Below, in pieces: positions 29,519-37,726 of a DNA stretch of 64,000 bases. The stretch lies in contig NZ_KB904661.1 in the NCBI RefSeq assembly GCF_000380165.1, positions 32,113 through 96,112 on the forward strand, in the 5' to 3' direction. The first letter of the stretch is position 1. Each line of letters starts with the position of its first letter. Under the pieces are notes generated by a model. It worked only from the letters and a program-made list of their open reading frames with translations. It had not been told where the DNA came from and searched no databases. A program made the translations under genes and the position numbers. This DNA is from Wenjunlia vitaminophila DSM 41686. Its GTDB lineage: Bacteria > Actinomycetota > Actinomycetes > Streptomycetales > Streptomycetaceae.

Positions 29519-31480
29519 CTACACGGCGGAGGAGAGCGCCCGGAGCAGGGCGGTGTTCGCACGCCGGTCCCCGACGGAGATACGGCAGGTGTCCGGGACG
29601 AGGTGGCCGGTGTCGGCGACCAGGATTCCCGCGCCGCGCAGCTGTTCCATCACCCGCTCGTGCTTGTGCAGCCGGACCATCAGGAAGTTGGCCTCCGAGG
29701 GGAACACCCGGTCCACCGCGGGGTGGCCGTCCAGTGCCGTGGCCAGCCGGTCGCGCTCGGCGCGGATGAGCGGAATGCTGGCGAGTGCCCGTTGGGAGTT
29801 GGTCAGCCTGTCCCGCACGGCGTGCTGCGCCGCGTCGGAGAAGACGAAGGGCAACTGCACCCGCCGCAGCGAGTCGATGACCCCGGGGCGGGCCAGGACG
29901 ATCCCACACCGCGCGCTGGCGAGCCCCCATGCCTTGGACAGGGTCCGAAGGACGACGAGGTTCTCGTGCTGTTCGACCAGTCCGGCGTACGAGGGCTTCT
30001 CGCTGAACTCGACGTAGGCTTCGTCGATCACCACGAGGCCGCGGCTGCGGGCGATGAGGTCGTGCACCTGCGTCTGGTCGAGCCTCGTCCCCACGGGGTT
30101 GCTCGGATCACACAGGATGGTCACCCGCGCATCAGCCTCGAGGATGCGCTCGGTGTCGAGTTCCGACAGGTCCGCGCCGCGCAGCGGTACCTCGACGACC
30201 GGCAGGCGCAGGAGGTGGGCCCAGTGGGCGTAGAGTTCGAAGGTGGGTGGTGTGACGCAGGCGCGTTCGCCGGGTGAGGTCAGCGCCGCGAGGAGCAACA
30301 TGGCGCCGTCAACCGCCCCGCTGCTGAACAGGACGTGGTCCGGGCCCAGGGCGGCGAGGTCACCGTGCCCGGGCAGCTTCGACACCGTGGCCAGGTACGT
30401 CCTGGCGAGGTCGGCCGTGTCCAGGTTGGGGTAGTGGCTCTCGGCCCCCAGGAACGGGTTGGTGTTGCTCGACAGGTCGACCATGTCGAACCGTGGCCGG
30501 TGGCGGTAACGGACCGGGCCGGGGACCGGCACCCCCGTGACGGGGGGAGCCGCGAAGTGGGACAGCCCTCCTTCCTCTTCCTCCTCCGCGGGCGCGAGGT
30601 CCGGGGCGCGGAGCCAGTGGTCGAGGGGGACGAACAGGTCGGCTCCCAGGCGGCGCTTGTGGTGGACGTCCCCCCGACCGAGGTGGACCCAGTCCAGGCC
30701 GGAGCGCCGGGCGTCGAGGTACAACTGGTACGGGGTCGCCACGTGGAGGTCGCCTGCCGCGGGGTCGTCGAGGTCGGTGGTCTGGGCGAGGTGGTAGAGG
30801 CCCCTGCCGTTGTGGGACACCGTCAGGAGCGCGACCTGGACGACGGTGTCCTTCCGACGGCGCACCAGCATCTCGGTGCGATCGGCCAGCGCGCCACCCA
30901 CCAGTGCCTCGAGGGCCGCGGCGTTGTACGGGTTGCGGCGACCGCCGAAGCGTTCCGCCTGGCGCTGGTGGAGTTCCACGAAGGCGTCCCTGGCCCACGG
31001 ACTGCCGTCGAGCTCGCTCAGGCGGACCCGCTCCCAGGTGGCTTCCTGGGACGCCGCGTGGTGGCGATGACGCAGGTCGCGGAGCTGGTCGGCGCCGACG
31101 CGGTTCCGCAGCACCTCGTCCACGTCCCCGGGCAGCCGGGCGACGCACTCGGTGTCGGCGGCGACGGGAACGAAGCCGGCGGCCCGCAGGGCGCGGGTGT
31201 CGTCGCTGCGGCGCACGTTGGGCACAAGGATCTGCGGCACGTCCAGCCGCTCCGCGCGGCGGACCAGTGCGTCGAGGGCGTGGGGGGTGGGGGCGGGACT
31301 CGTCGGGTTGTACGGGGTGCCGCCGCCGACGAGGGTGGGGCGCTCGAGCGCCGCGGGGGCCAGGGAGACGAACGCACCGGTGTCCCCTGCCAGGTCGGCC
31401 AGGGAGCACACGGGCACGCGGGAACCGAGGGCGGCGCACAGCACGTGCTGGAGCGCGTCGATGTCTGCGGACCTGCGCAT
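29519..31480 (-). CDS. FemAB/GNAT-like domain fused to a HisC-type aminotransferase (653 aa)
   Basis: Residues 1-305 resemble GNAT_6/FemAB-like transferases: FVELHQRQAERFGGRRNPYN, then PYQLYLDARRSGLDWVHLGRG and KRRLGADLFVPLDHWL. Residues 335-653 form a fold-type I PLP aminotransferase of the histidinol-phosphate type: SSNTNPFLG, ILCDPSNPVGT (Asp and Asn of the cofactor site), DEAYVEFS, and RTLSKAWGLASARCG with the Schiff-base Lys near residue 515. FemAB-like domains transfer an acyl or aminoacyl group to an amine, and HisC-like domains transaminate or decarboxylate amino acids, so the fusion may both build and acylate an amine. Last gene of the minus-strand operon; a 52-aa ORF stops one base before its ATG. 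The order of the two reactions is inference. Confidence 0.75.
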   Translation of the reverse strand: MRRSADIDALQHVLCAALGSRVPVCSLADLAGDTGAFVSLAPAALERPTLVGGGTPYNPTSPAPTPHALDALVRRAERLDVPQILVPNVRRSDDTRALRAAGFVPVAADTECVARLPGDVDEVLRNRVGADQLRDLRHRHHAASQEATWERVRLSELDGSPWARDAFVELHQRQAERFGGRRNPYNAAALEALVGGALADRTEMLVRRRKDTVVQVALLTVSHNGRGLYHLAQTTDLDDPAAGDLHVATPYQLYLDARRSGLDWVHLGRGDVHHKRRLGADLFVPLDHWLRAPDLAPAEEEEEGGLSHFAAPPVTGVPVPGPVRYRHRPRFDMVDLSSNTNPFLGAESHYPNLDTADLARTYLATVSKLPGHGDLAALGPDHVLFSSGAVDGAMLLLAALTSPGERACVTPPTFELYAHWAHLLRLPVVEVPLRGADLSELDTERILEADARVTILCDPSNPVGTRLDQTQVHDLIARSRGLVVIDEAYVEFSEKPSYAGLVEQHENLVVLRTLSKAWGLASARCGIVLARPGVIDSLRRVQLPFVFSDAAQHAVRDRLTNSQRALASIPLIRAERDRLATALDGHPAVDRVFPSEANFLMVRLHKHERVMEQLRGAGILVADTGHLVPDTCRISVGDRRANTALLRALSSAV

Positions 31481-31481
31481 G

Positions 31482-31640
31482 TCAGCTCCGTCCGGGTTCG
31501 AGCGTGACCGGGGCCGGTACCGGTGCCGGGTGTGCCCGCGCGCGCCGCGGTGCGACGGCGCGGAAGGCGGTCACGGGGGGCTGGTGGGGTCTGGTCCGTT
31601 CCCCTTCGTCGACGTGTACGCCGTGGGGGTGCCCAAGCAT
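31482..31640 (-). CDS. Possible 52-aa peptide ORF coupled to the aminotransferase fusion
   Basis: ATG 31640 is preceded by GAGGAG at eight bases, opens 52 codons (MLGHPHGVHVDEGERTRPHQ...) and stops with TGA one base before the ATG of the downstream gene (TGACATG). It fills a 300-bp gap inside an otherwise tight operon. The product is His/Pro/Arg/Ala-rich with no known domain. It may be a real small protein, a peptide substrate, or only a leader that couples translation. Confidence 0.4.
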   Translation of the reverse strand: MLGHPHGVHVDEGERTRPHQPPVTAFRAVAPRRARAHPAPVPAPVTLEPGRS

Positions 31641-31783
31641 GTCGTCTACTCCTCTTCGTCGCTCCGAGGCCCTTCGTGGACGGCGTGGGTCCGTCCGTCC
31701 CGGGCATGGCCACAGGTCGCTCGCGCTTCGGGCGCGGTCGTTCGCGGCGGGCCGCGTACGCGCGTCGGTCAGCGGTGGAACAG

Positions 31784-32737
31784 CTACTCCGGCTCGGCCC
31801 GGCGCCGCTCGAGGTGGTCCTCGATGCGGTCGCGGTACTCCTCGAACAACTCGGCCAGGGTGCGGGCGACGCCGGTCCTCCAGCCGATGGTGCAGCGGCC
31901 GACGAGGTCGCGGCGGGCGTCGTGGTCGAAGATCGCTGTTTCCCGGCTGTGGTCACCGCGGTCCAGTTCCACCGGGACTCCGGTGAGCTCGGACATGTAC
32001 TGCAACAGGTCGGTGATGCCGACCTCCTCGTCACCGCCCCAGTTCACCACCCGCGCGGGCACCCGGGCCACGTCCCACAGGAGCGGCACCTGGCGCACGA
32101 GGTCGTCGGTGTGGAGCAGGTTGCAGTAGTTCTGCCCGTGACGGGGCACCGCGCACGGCTGTCCCCCACGCATCTGGTTGAACAGGATCACGGGCAGGCC
32201 GCCGTGGCCGTACGGCCCGTAGGCGATGTTGAGCCGGGCGATGACGGCCGGCAGCGCGAGGGCCTCGGCCAGGCCCCGCACGACCCCCTCCGCGGAGAGC
32301 TTGGCGACGGGGTACGTCGGCAGCCACGGCGCCGCCCCGCCGAGGGGGTCGCCCACCCGGTACCGGTGTGTGTGGTCGGCCCGGTCGTAGACCACCCCGG
32401 ACGAGACGTACAGGAACGACTCCGCGGCGGAGCAGTGCGTCATCAGCCGGGCGGTGCCGACGGCGTTGATGCGCGCGGTGTCCTCGAAGTCCCGGCCGTC
32501 GCCCCGGTGCACCGCCGAGTGCAGCACATGGGTGAAGTCACGCGGCAGGTCTCCGAGTTCATCGGTGGCCATGTCCCAGACGACGGTCTGGGCGCCGAGT
32601 TCCCATAGGGCCTTGCGGGCGGTCGGGTCGTGGAAACGGCCCAGGCACCACACCTCGTTGTCGGGGGCGAGCGCCTCGGCGACGGGCCTGGCGACCTGCC
32701 CGGTCCCACCGGTGATGAGGATCTTCTTCCCTTGCAT
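31784..32737 (-). CDS. NAD(P)-dependent epimerase/dehydratase, extended SDR (317 aa)
   Basis: Rossmann motif ILITGGTGQVARPVAEAL at the N-terminus, catalytic Ser in YVSSGVVYD near 118, and the Y-x-x-x-K pair in PTYPVAKLSAE near 143-147. The lower half contains ARLNIAYGPYG and LLHTDDLVRQV, typical of sugar-nucleotide epimerases. It should oxidise and reduce (or epimerise/dehydrate) a nucleotide-sugar or polyol intermediate in the cytoplasm. 45 bp downstream of the A-T-TE gene, same operon. No glycosyltransferase is encoded, so the substrate may instead be the cluster's own intermediate. Confidence 0.85.
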   Translation of the reverse strand: MQGKKILITGGTGQVARPVAEALAPDNEVWCLGRFHDPTARKALWELGAQTVVWDMATDELGDLPRDFTHVLHSAVHRGDGRDFEDTARINAVGTARLMTHCSAAESFLYVSSGVVYDRADHTHRYRVGDPLGGAAPWLPTYPVAKLSAEGVVRGLAEALALPAVIARLNIAYGPYGHGGLPVILFNQMRGGQPCAVPRHGQNYCNLLHTDDLVRQVPLLWDVARVPARVVNWGGDEEVGITDLLQYMSELTGVPVELDRGDHSRETAIFDHDARRDLVGRCTIGWRTGVARTLAELFEEYRDRIEDHLERRRAEPE

Positions 32738-32781
32738 GATCAGCGGCTCCAGGTGATCTCAGCGGTTGCCCCTGCCTGTCC

Positions 32782-35520
32782 TCAGCCGAGCGCTCGGGCC
32801 AGTTCGTTCCGCAGCGTCGCCTGGAAGGTGTGGACGTGCTGTGGGCTCATCAGGGTGTAGTGCTCGCCGTTGACTTCGACGTAGGTGTTGGGGCGGCGGG
32901 TGAAGTCGTCCCAGTGGCGCAGTTGGTCGTCCAGCCACTCCTGCTTGGTGCCGCGCAGCGGGGTGCAGTAGAAGACCCGCACCTGCTCCACGGTTCCCGT
33001 CGGCTCGTAGGTGCGGCCCAGGTGCACCATGTTCTGGGCCAGGTGGACCCAGTCGGTGAACCGTTGGAGGGTCAGGTCCAGTTCGGTCAGGCGCCGCTTG
33101 GGCGCGTGACGGATCAGGTGGGCGAGTTGGTCGGCTTCCGGCAGGTTCCGGAGTGTGGCGGTCAGTTCCTCGATGTCGGCGGCGTCGATCAGTTCGAGGA
33201 AGAGCGCCAGGTTGATCGCGCCGTCGGTGAAGGTGATCTCGTTCATGCGGTCGGCGATGCGCGGCGGCAGGTTGAAGATCCCCACGAACCCGACCTCGTC
33301 GCCGTCGGCCTCCAGCCGTTTGGCGATCTCGAACGCGACGGCCCCTCCGTAGGAGTAGCCCGCCACGGCGTACGGGCCGCTCGGCTGCGTGCGGCGGATG
33401 GCCTCCACGTAGGTGGTGACCATCTCGTCGAAGGAGCCGAAGTGGGTCTCGCCCCGTCCGAACCCCCGTGCCCGCAGTGCGTGGAACGGCCGCTCGCCGG
33501 TGAAGTACTTGGCGAGGTTGATGAACACCAGTACTTCTCCCAGGCCCGGATGGACGCAGAACAGTGGCGTTCCGTCCCCGGTGACCTGCAGGGGCACCAG
33601 CGGATCGTAGGTGGAGTCCCCGTCCGCGCCGTGCCCGGCGGTCAGCCGGGCCGCCAGGGCCCGCACGGTCGGGGCCTGCAGGAGCGTCGCCATCGGCACG
33701 TCGTCGATGCCGAACTCGGTTTGGATCTCGAGCTTGAGGCGCAGCACGTCCAGGGAGGTTCCGCCGAGGTCGAAGAAGCCGGCGGTCGCCGAGACCGTCC
33801 GGGTGTTCAGCACCCGGGCGAAGACACCGGCCAGCGCCGTCTCGGCCTCGCCCTCTGGCGCCACGTGGGCGCCGAGGAACCGGGTGCTCACCTCCTCGGC
33901 CCGACGCGCCGCCCGGTCCAGGGTCCCGGCCTCGACGGCCGCGCGCAACCGGGACCGTTGGATCTTGCCGAGGTTGCCGCGGGGTATCTCGGCGGCGGCG
34001 ACGGGCAGGATCAGTTGGGGGCGGAATCCCCAGTGCATCACCGTGGAGCTGCGGATCGCCACGACCGCCTGGTACACGGCCGCGTCGTCGTCCGGGTCGC
34101 CGGCCGGGACGAACGCGATGGCGAGCTGTTCGGAGTCGGCCCCTTCGGGACGGATCGGGAAGGCCGCGACCTGTCCGCGCCTCACCTCTCCCAGTTCGTC
34201 GAGGACCGCTTCCAGGTCGTGGCTGTGGTAGTTGACGCCGTTGACGATGATGGAGTCCTTGGTCCGGCCGACCAGCGTCAACCGACCGTCGGAGTCGAGG
34301 TAGCCCAGGTCGCCGGTGCGGAACCAGCCGTCGGGGGTGAACGCCCGCACGGTGGCCCACTCGTCGCCGAAGTACCCCTCGGTGACCATCGGGCCGCTCA
34401 GCTCCACCTCGCCCGGCTCTGCGGTCCCGGGTCGGCCGGTGGCGGCCAGCACCCTGCCGTCGCCGTCGGCGATGCGAATGCGCAGCCCCCGCACCGGGTG
34501 GCCCAGTGGGGGGAACTCCGACTCCAGGTCGCGGGCGGCGAAGTCGCGGTTGAACACGCTGCCCGCGCAGGTCTCGGTCATCCCGAACGCGGGCACGATG
34601 ACGTCCCCGCGCAGCCCGTAGGGGGAGAGGGCGTCCAGGAAGGCCCGTGCGGTGGCGGTCACGGTGGCCTCACCGCCGGAGATGACGTACCGCACCAGGG
34701 ACAGGTCCACCTCCTGCCGCGGGAGGGGGCGCTGTGCGAGTGCCTGGTTGATCTGACCGAACAGGAAGTTGGGGGTGAACGTCACCCGCACCCGGTGGGC
34801 GGCGAGCAACCTGAGGAACTCCACGGGGTCCGCCAACACCGTCGTGGGAGTCACCATCACCTGGTCGGCACCGTTGAACATCGGCAGCAGGTGCGCCTCG
34901 ATGGCGGCGATGTGGTCGGTGGATATCCAGTTCAGCGACGTGTCGGCGGGTCCCAGTTCCAGTGCCTGGGCCTTCCCCGCCTGTGCCGCCAGCAGGTTGG
35001 CATGGGTGAGCCGGACGGCCTTGCTCAGTCCGGTGGACCCGGAGGTGACCATCAACAGCGCGAGGTCGTCGGGAGCCGGGGTGTGGAGTTGCTGGCGTCC
35101 GGCCTGGGCCCCGCTGAGTTCCTCCAGGGTCACCTCTCTCAGTCCGACGTCGGGCAGGGCTCCGCCCTCCGCCTTGGAGGAGATCACCAACGGGTCGCCC
35201 AGGAGCGTGCGCAGGTGCTCGAGCTGTGCCTGCCAGCGGGAGGGGTCCGCCGGTGGCGCGACCGGGCACGGCACGACACCCCCCAGCACGCACCCCCAGA
35301 AGGCACGGAGGAAATCCTCCGGGTCGCTGGCGACGATCAGCGCGCGGTCCCCGGGGGCCGTCTCCTGGTCGCGGAGCCCCTGGGCGATCCGGCTGGCGGC
35401 CTCCCGCAACCCGGCGTACGACAGGAACGAGCCGTCGACGAACGTGATGCCTCGGGCCGTGTCACGAGCCGCCCGGTCGAGCAGCTTCGGGAGTGTCGAG
35501 GCGGGGAGTCGATCCAACAT
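32782..35520 (-). CDS. NRPS-like A-T-TE protein (912 aa)
   Basis: Adenylation domain 1-560 with A3 core LLMVTSGSTGLSKAV near 155, A5 VPAFGMTETC, A7/A8 region GWFRTGDLGYLDSDGRLTL and A10-like IPRGNLGKIQRSRL. A thiolation domain near 570-640 carries the phosphopantetheine Ser in FFDLGGTSLDVL. A thioesterase near 660-912 has the nucleophile elbow AGYSYGGAVAFE and a C-terminal catalytic His in GEHYTLM. There is no condensation domain. A-T-TE enzymes such as RalA (ralfuranone) and atromentin synthetases condense two keto acids made by a partner aminotransferase; one is encoded in this operon. ATG 35520 has a perfect GGAGGT. The A-domain sequence also resembles acyl-AMP ligases, so the substrate is uncertain. 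Confidence 0.85.
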   Translation of the reverse strand: MLDRLPASTLPKLLDRAARDTARGITFVDGSFLSYAGLREAASRIAQGLRDQETAPGDRALIVASDPEDFLRAFWGCVLGGVVPCPVAPPADPSRWQAQLEHLRTLLGDPLVISSKAEGGALPDVGLREVTLEELSGAQAGRQQLHTPAPDDLALLMVTSGSTGLSKAVRLTHANLLAAQAGKAQALELGPADTSLNWISTDHIAAIEAHLLPMFNGADQVMVTPTTVLADPVEFLRLLAAHRVRVTFTPNFLFGQINQALAQRPLPRQEVDLSLVRYVISGGEATVTATARAFLDALSPYGLRGDVIVPAFGMTETCAGSVFNRDFAARDLESEFPPLGHPVRGLRIRIADGDGRVLAATGRPGTAEPGEVELSGPMVTEGYFGDEWATVRAFTPDGWFRTGDLGYLDSDGRLTLVGRTKDSIIVNGVNYHSHDLEAVLDELGEVRRGQVAAFPIRPEGADSEQLAIAFVPAGDPDDDAAVYQAVVAIRSSTVMHWGFRPQLILPVAAAEIPRGNLGKIQRSRLRAAVEAGTLDRAARRAEEVSTRFLGAHVAPEGEAETALAGVFARVLNTRTVSATAGFFDLGGTSLDVLRLKLEIQTEFGIDDVPMATLLQAPTVRALAARLTAGHGADGDSTYDPLVPLQVTGDGTPLFCVHPGLGEVLVFINLAKYFTGERPFHALRARGFGRGETHFGSFDEMVTTYVEAIRRTQPSGPYAVAGYSYGGAVAFEIAKRLEADGDEVGFVGIFNLPPRIADRMNEITFTDGAINLALFLELIDAADIEELTATLRNLPEADQLAHLIRHAPKRRLTELDLTLQRFTDWVHLAQNMVHLGRTYEPTGTVEQVRVFYCTPLRGTKQEWLDDQLRHWDDFTRRPNTYVEVNGEHYTLMSPQHVHTFQATLRNELARALG

Positions 35521-35721
35521 GGGTAGCACCTCCGGTGGGAACGGAAGGGAACGGGACGAGCGGACTCCTGGGCGTGGTGGGTCGGAGCGGAGCACGAGCC
35601 CCGCTGGGTGGATGTCCTTCGCCGCGGACGGTTCGCGGCGGTTCGAGGGACGTGTTCGACGAGCCGTTCGGTGGGCGTCGACGCCCGGGTGCGCGGTGTG
35701 CGCGTCAGTTCCTCGCTGACC

Positions 35722-36882
35722 TCAACCGGCCTGGTTGAACCGCGCGATCGCCTCGAGCGTCCGCTGGAGCTCCAGTTCGTCCCGGTCGGACACGATGGCC
35801 TGCCCGACGCGCCCGTACGGTCCGGTGGGCGCGTCGGGGGACGAGGGGTAGTCGATCTCGTCGAAGACGAAGTTCCGTTCGAAGTCCTCCTGGGTCAGCC
35901 TTCCGCGCGGGGAACGAGGTAGGAGGACATATCCGTAGAAACGATCTGGCGCGCCGGCCGCCGGGGCCACGGTCGGCTCCTCCCCGAGAGCGAGGCTGAT
36001 TTCGGCGTCGAAGAGGTCGACACCGAACGTCAGCCTGTTGACCTGGGGCGAGAGTGCCCCAGGGAGCCGGATGGCACACTCACCGAACGTCAGCCCCGTC
36101 TCTTCGGTGAACGCCTCCAGGTGGAACACGCAGTCGGGCGCGTTCAGACCCGCGAGCGCCTGCCCGGCGAGCGTTTCCGCCTGCCCGAACAGCTCCGGGT
36201 GCCGCCTCCAGTCCAGCACGTGCGCCGCCAGGACGCCGCCCTGCACGGCCTTCAGCGGCGGGATGTGGTTGCGGCTCATCGAGAACCACCGGAGGTCGCC
36301 GTCCTTCCAGATGCCGTCGATGTAGACCTCGGGGGCGTCCACGAACGACTCGGCGACGATCTGGACGTCGGACTCGCCTGGGAGCAGCGCCATGGCCCGG
36401 GAGTGGTCCTCGGGCGAGCGGACGACGCTCGTGCGGAGGGCGCCGGCTCCGGTCGCCGGCTTCACCACGAAGACGTCCCCCAGGTCGTTGACGAGGTCGT
36501 CGTACGAGGTGCCCCTGGGCACGTACCGGCAGCGGGCCCGTTTCACCTGGGGGGGCAGGCCGCTCTTCTGGAGGAACTTGTCCCGGAAGTAGAGGGTCGC
36601 CAACGAGTCGGTGTGCCCGGGTAGTTTCAACTGTTGCCGCAGGTAGGCCGCGCCGAACACGCCCATCTCATGGACCGTGAGGACCCCCGCCACGTGGTCG
36701 GGGCGCGCGGAGAGCACCGCTCGCAGGATCTCCTGGGCGTTCTCGATGTCGCTGACGAACGTGCAGCTCCGCGTCCCCGGCGGACTCACCGGTGCCTGCA
36801 CGATGTAGTGGGGATCAAGACCCCGGCGCCGCAGTGCCTGGTCGAGGTCCTCCCGGTAACCGATGACGATCATCGTCGGCAT
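35722..36882 (-). CDS. ATP-grasp ligase (386 aa)
   Basis: Carbamoyl-phosphate-synthase-like ATP-grasp fold. The N-terminus is MIVIGYREDLDQALRRRGLD, the nucleotide-binding region FRDKFLQKSGLPP leads to VFVVKPATGAGALRTSVV (Lys and Gly-rich loop), and the metal-site segments are FHLEAFTEETGLTFGECAIRLPG. Such enzymes join a carboxylate to an amine through an acyl phosphate, and in biosynthetic clusters make peptide or amide bonds. Start ATG 36882 has GGAGG at correct spacing; another ATG lies four codons upstream. It precedes the A-T-TE gene by 200 bp on the same strand, so it is likely the first enzyme gene of the operon. Confidence 0.8.
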   Translation of the reverse strand: MPTMIVIGYREDLDQALRRRGLDPHYIVQAPVSPPGTRSCTFVSDIENAQEILRAVLSARPDHVAGVLTVHEMGVFGAAYLRQQLKLPGHTDSLATLYFRDKFLQKSGLPPQVKRARCRYVPRGTSYDDLVNDLGDVFVVKPATGAGALRTSVVRSPEDHSRAMALLPGESDVQIVAESFVDAPEVYIDGIWKDGDLRWFSMSRNHIPPLKAVQGGVLAAHVLDWRRHPELFGQAETLAGQALAGLNAPDCVFHLEAFTEETGLTFGECAIRLPGALSPQVNRLTFGVDLFDAEISLALGEEPTVAPAAGAPDRFYGYVLLPRSPRGRLTQEDFERNFVFDEIDYPSSPDAPTGPYGRVGQAIVSDRDELELQRTLEAIARFNQAG

Positions 36883-37189
36883 TCTTGCCTCCATGAATCG
36901 CGGCCAGCGAAAAGCTCGTCGAAGGGGTGTCGTCTCCCGTACGTGCGTCTGCCCGCGTGTGCCGCGGGTCGTCGGTGGGCCGTGGTCACCGGCGGTCAGC
37001 GACGCGCCCGGCCGCCGCTTCCGTGGAGGTGTCCCTCGGGTGGCGCTACGCGGGGGACGCTGGCCGCTCCCCGCCCCGTCCACGGAACGCCTCGGAACCC
37101 GCTGGACCACCCCGGCTCGCCGTTGTCGTGTGGCGGGACCGGTCGAACACGACCGGCCGGGGGGCGGGGACCCCGCACACCCGCGGTCC

Positions 37190-37327
37190 TCACCTGGGTA
37201 ACGGCAGGCCCTCTTCTCGTCGGGGGTTCTCGGAGCCGGCGGCGGAGGTCCGGGGCGACGACCCTGACGGCAGCCCGGTGGCGGTCAGCGCCATGCCGCC
37301 CGCCCACAGCGTCTTCTCGGCGATCAC
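37190..37327 (-). CDS. Possible 45-aa peptide ORF upstream of the ATP-grasp gene
   Basis: GTG 37327 is preceded by GGAGGGA at seven bases, a near-ideal ribosome-binding site, and opens a 45-codon frame ending in TGA at 37190. The peptide starts VIAEKTLWAGGMALTATG, then a Ser/Pro/Gly/Arg/Glu-rich tail ending EEGLPLPR. No homologue is recognised. It lies about 300 bp upstream of the ATP-grasp gene on the same strand, so a ribosomal substrate peptide is possible; a short regulatory or leader peptide is equally possible. Confidence 0.45.
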   Translation of the reverse strand: MIAEKTLWAGGMALTATGLPSGSSPRTSAAGSENPRREEGLPLPR

Positions 37328-37408
37328 GACAGGTTCCCTCCTGCGGCCTGCACCCTGTAGCAGAGGGCATCCTTGCCGGCCCCGTGACCCGGCGCCTTAG
37401 CAACGAGC

Positions 37409-37428
37409 GCCAGTGACTTACCACTGGC
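37409..37428. promoter_or_regulatory. Inverted repeat, operator-like, upstream of the biosynthetic operon
   Basis: GCCAGTG (37409-37415) and CACTGGC (37422-37428) are perfect inverted repeats with a 6-bp spacer, about 80-100 bp upstream of the GTG of the 45-aa ORF and 300 bp upstream of the divergent DUF4157 gene. It has the size and symmetry of a dimeric regulator's site. The remainder of 36883-37726 shows nothing else I can name. Confidence 0.35.
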
Positions 37429-37726
37429 TGACAACTTCTCTGGCCGCTCAGGGACACCACCGGTCCCTGGGGCCCGACGCGTCACCGGGAGCCGGTGGCC
37501 GGTGGCACCGGCCGGGCCGCCTCGGTCCACGGCGGCACCGGCGGTTCCAGCACCGGCGGTTCCAGCTCCGTCGGCTGTACCGTGGAACCGGCCCTGGAAG
37601 CGTTCCGTCCGATGCGGTGACCGGTGCGCCGGGCCGCGGACCACCAGCCGGTTCCGCGGCGCGCGACGTGTGCTCCGGTGGGGACCGCGGCCCGGACGGC
37701 CGCAACTCCACGACGGGAGGCACGGC

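Noticed and set aside
32830..35526. Uninterrupted 898-codon plus-strand frame opposite the A-T-TE gene
   Set aside because: It mirrors the codon phase of the minus-strand gene, has Gly/Val/Arg-rich shadow composition and no domain; the minus strand carries clear A, T and TE motifs.
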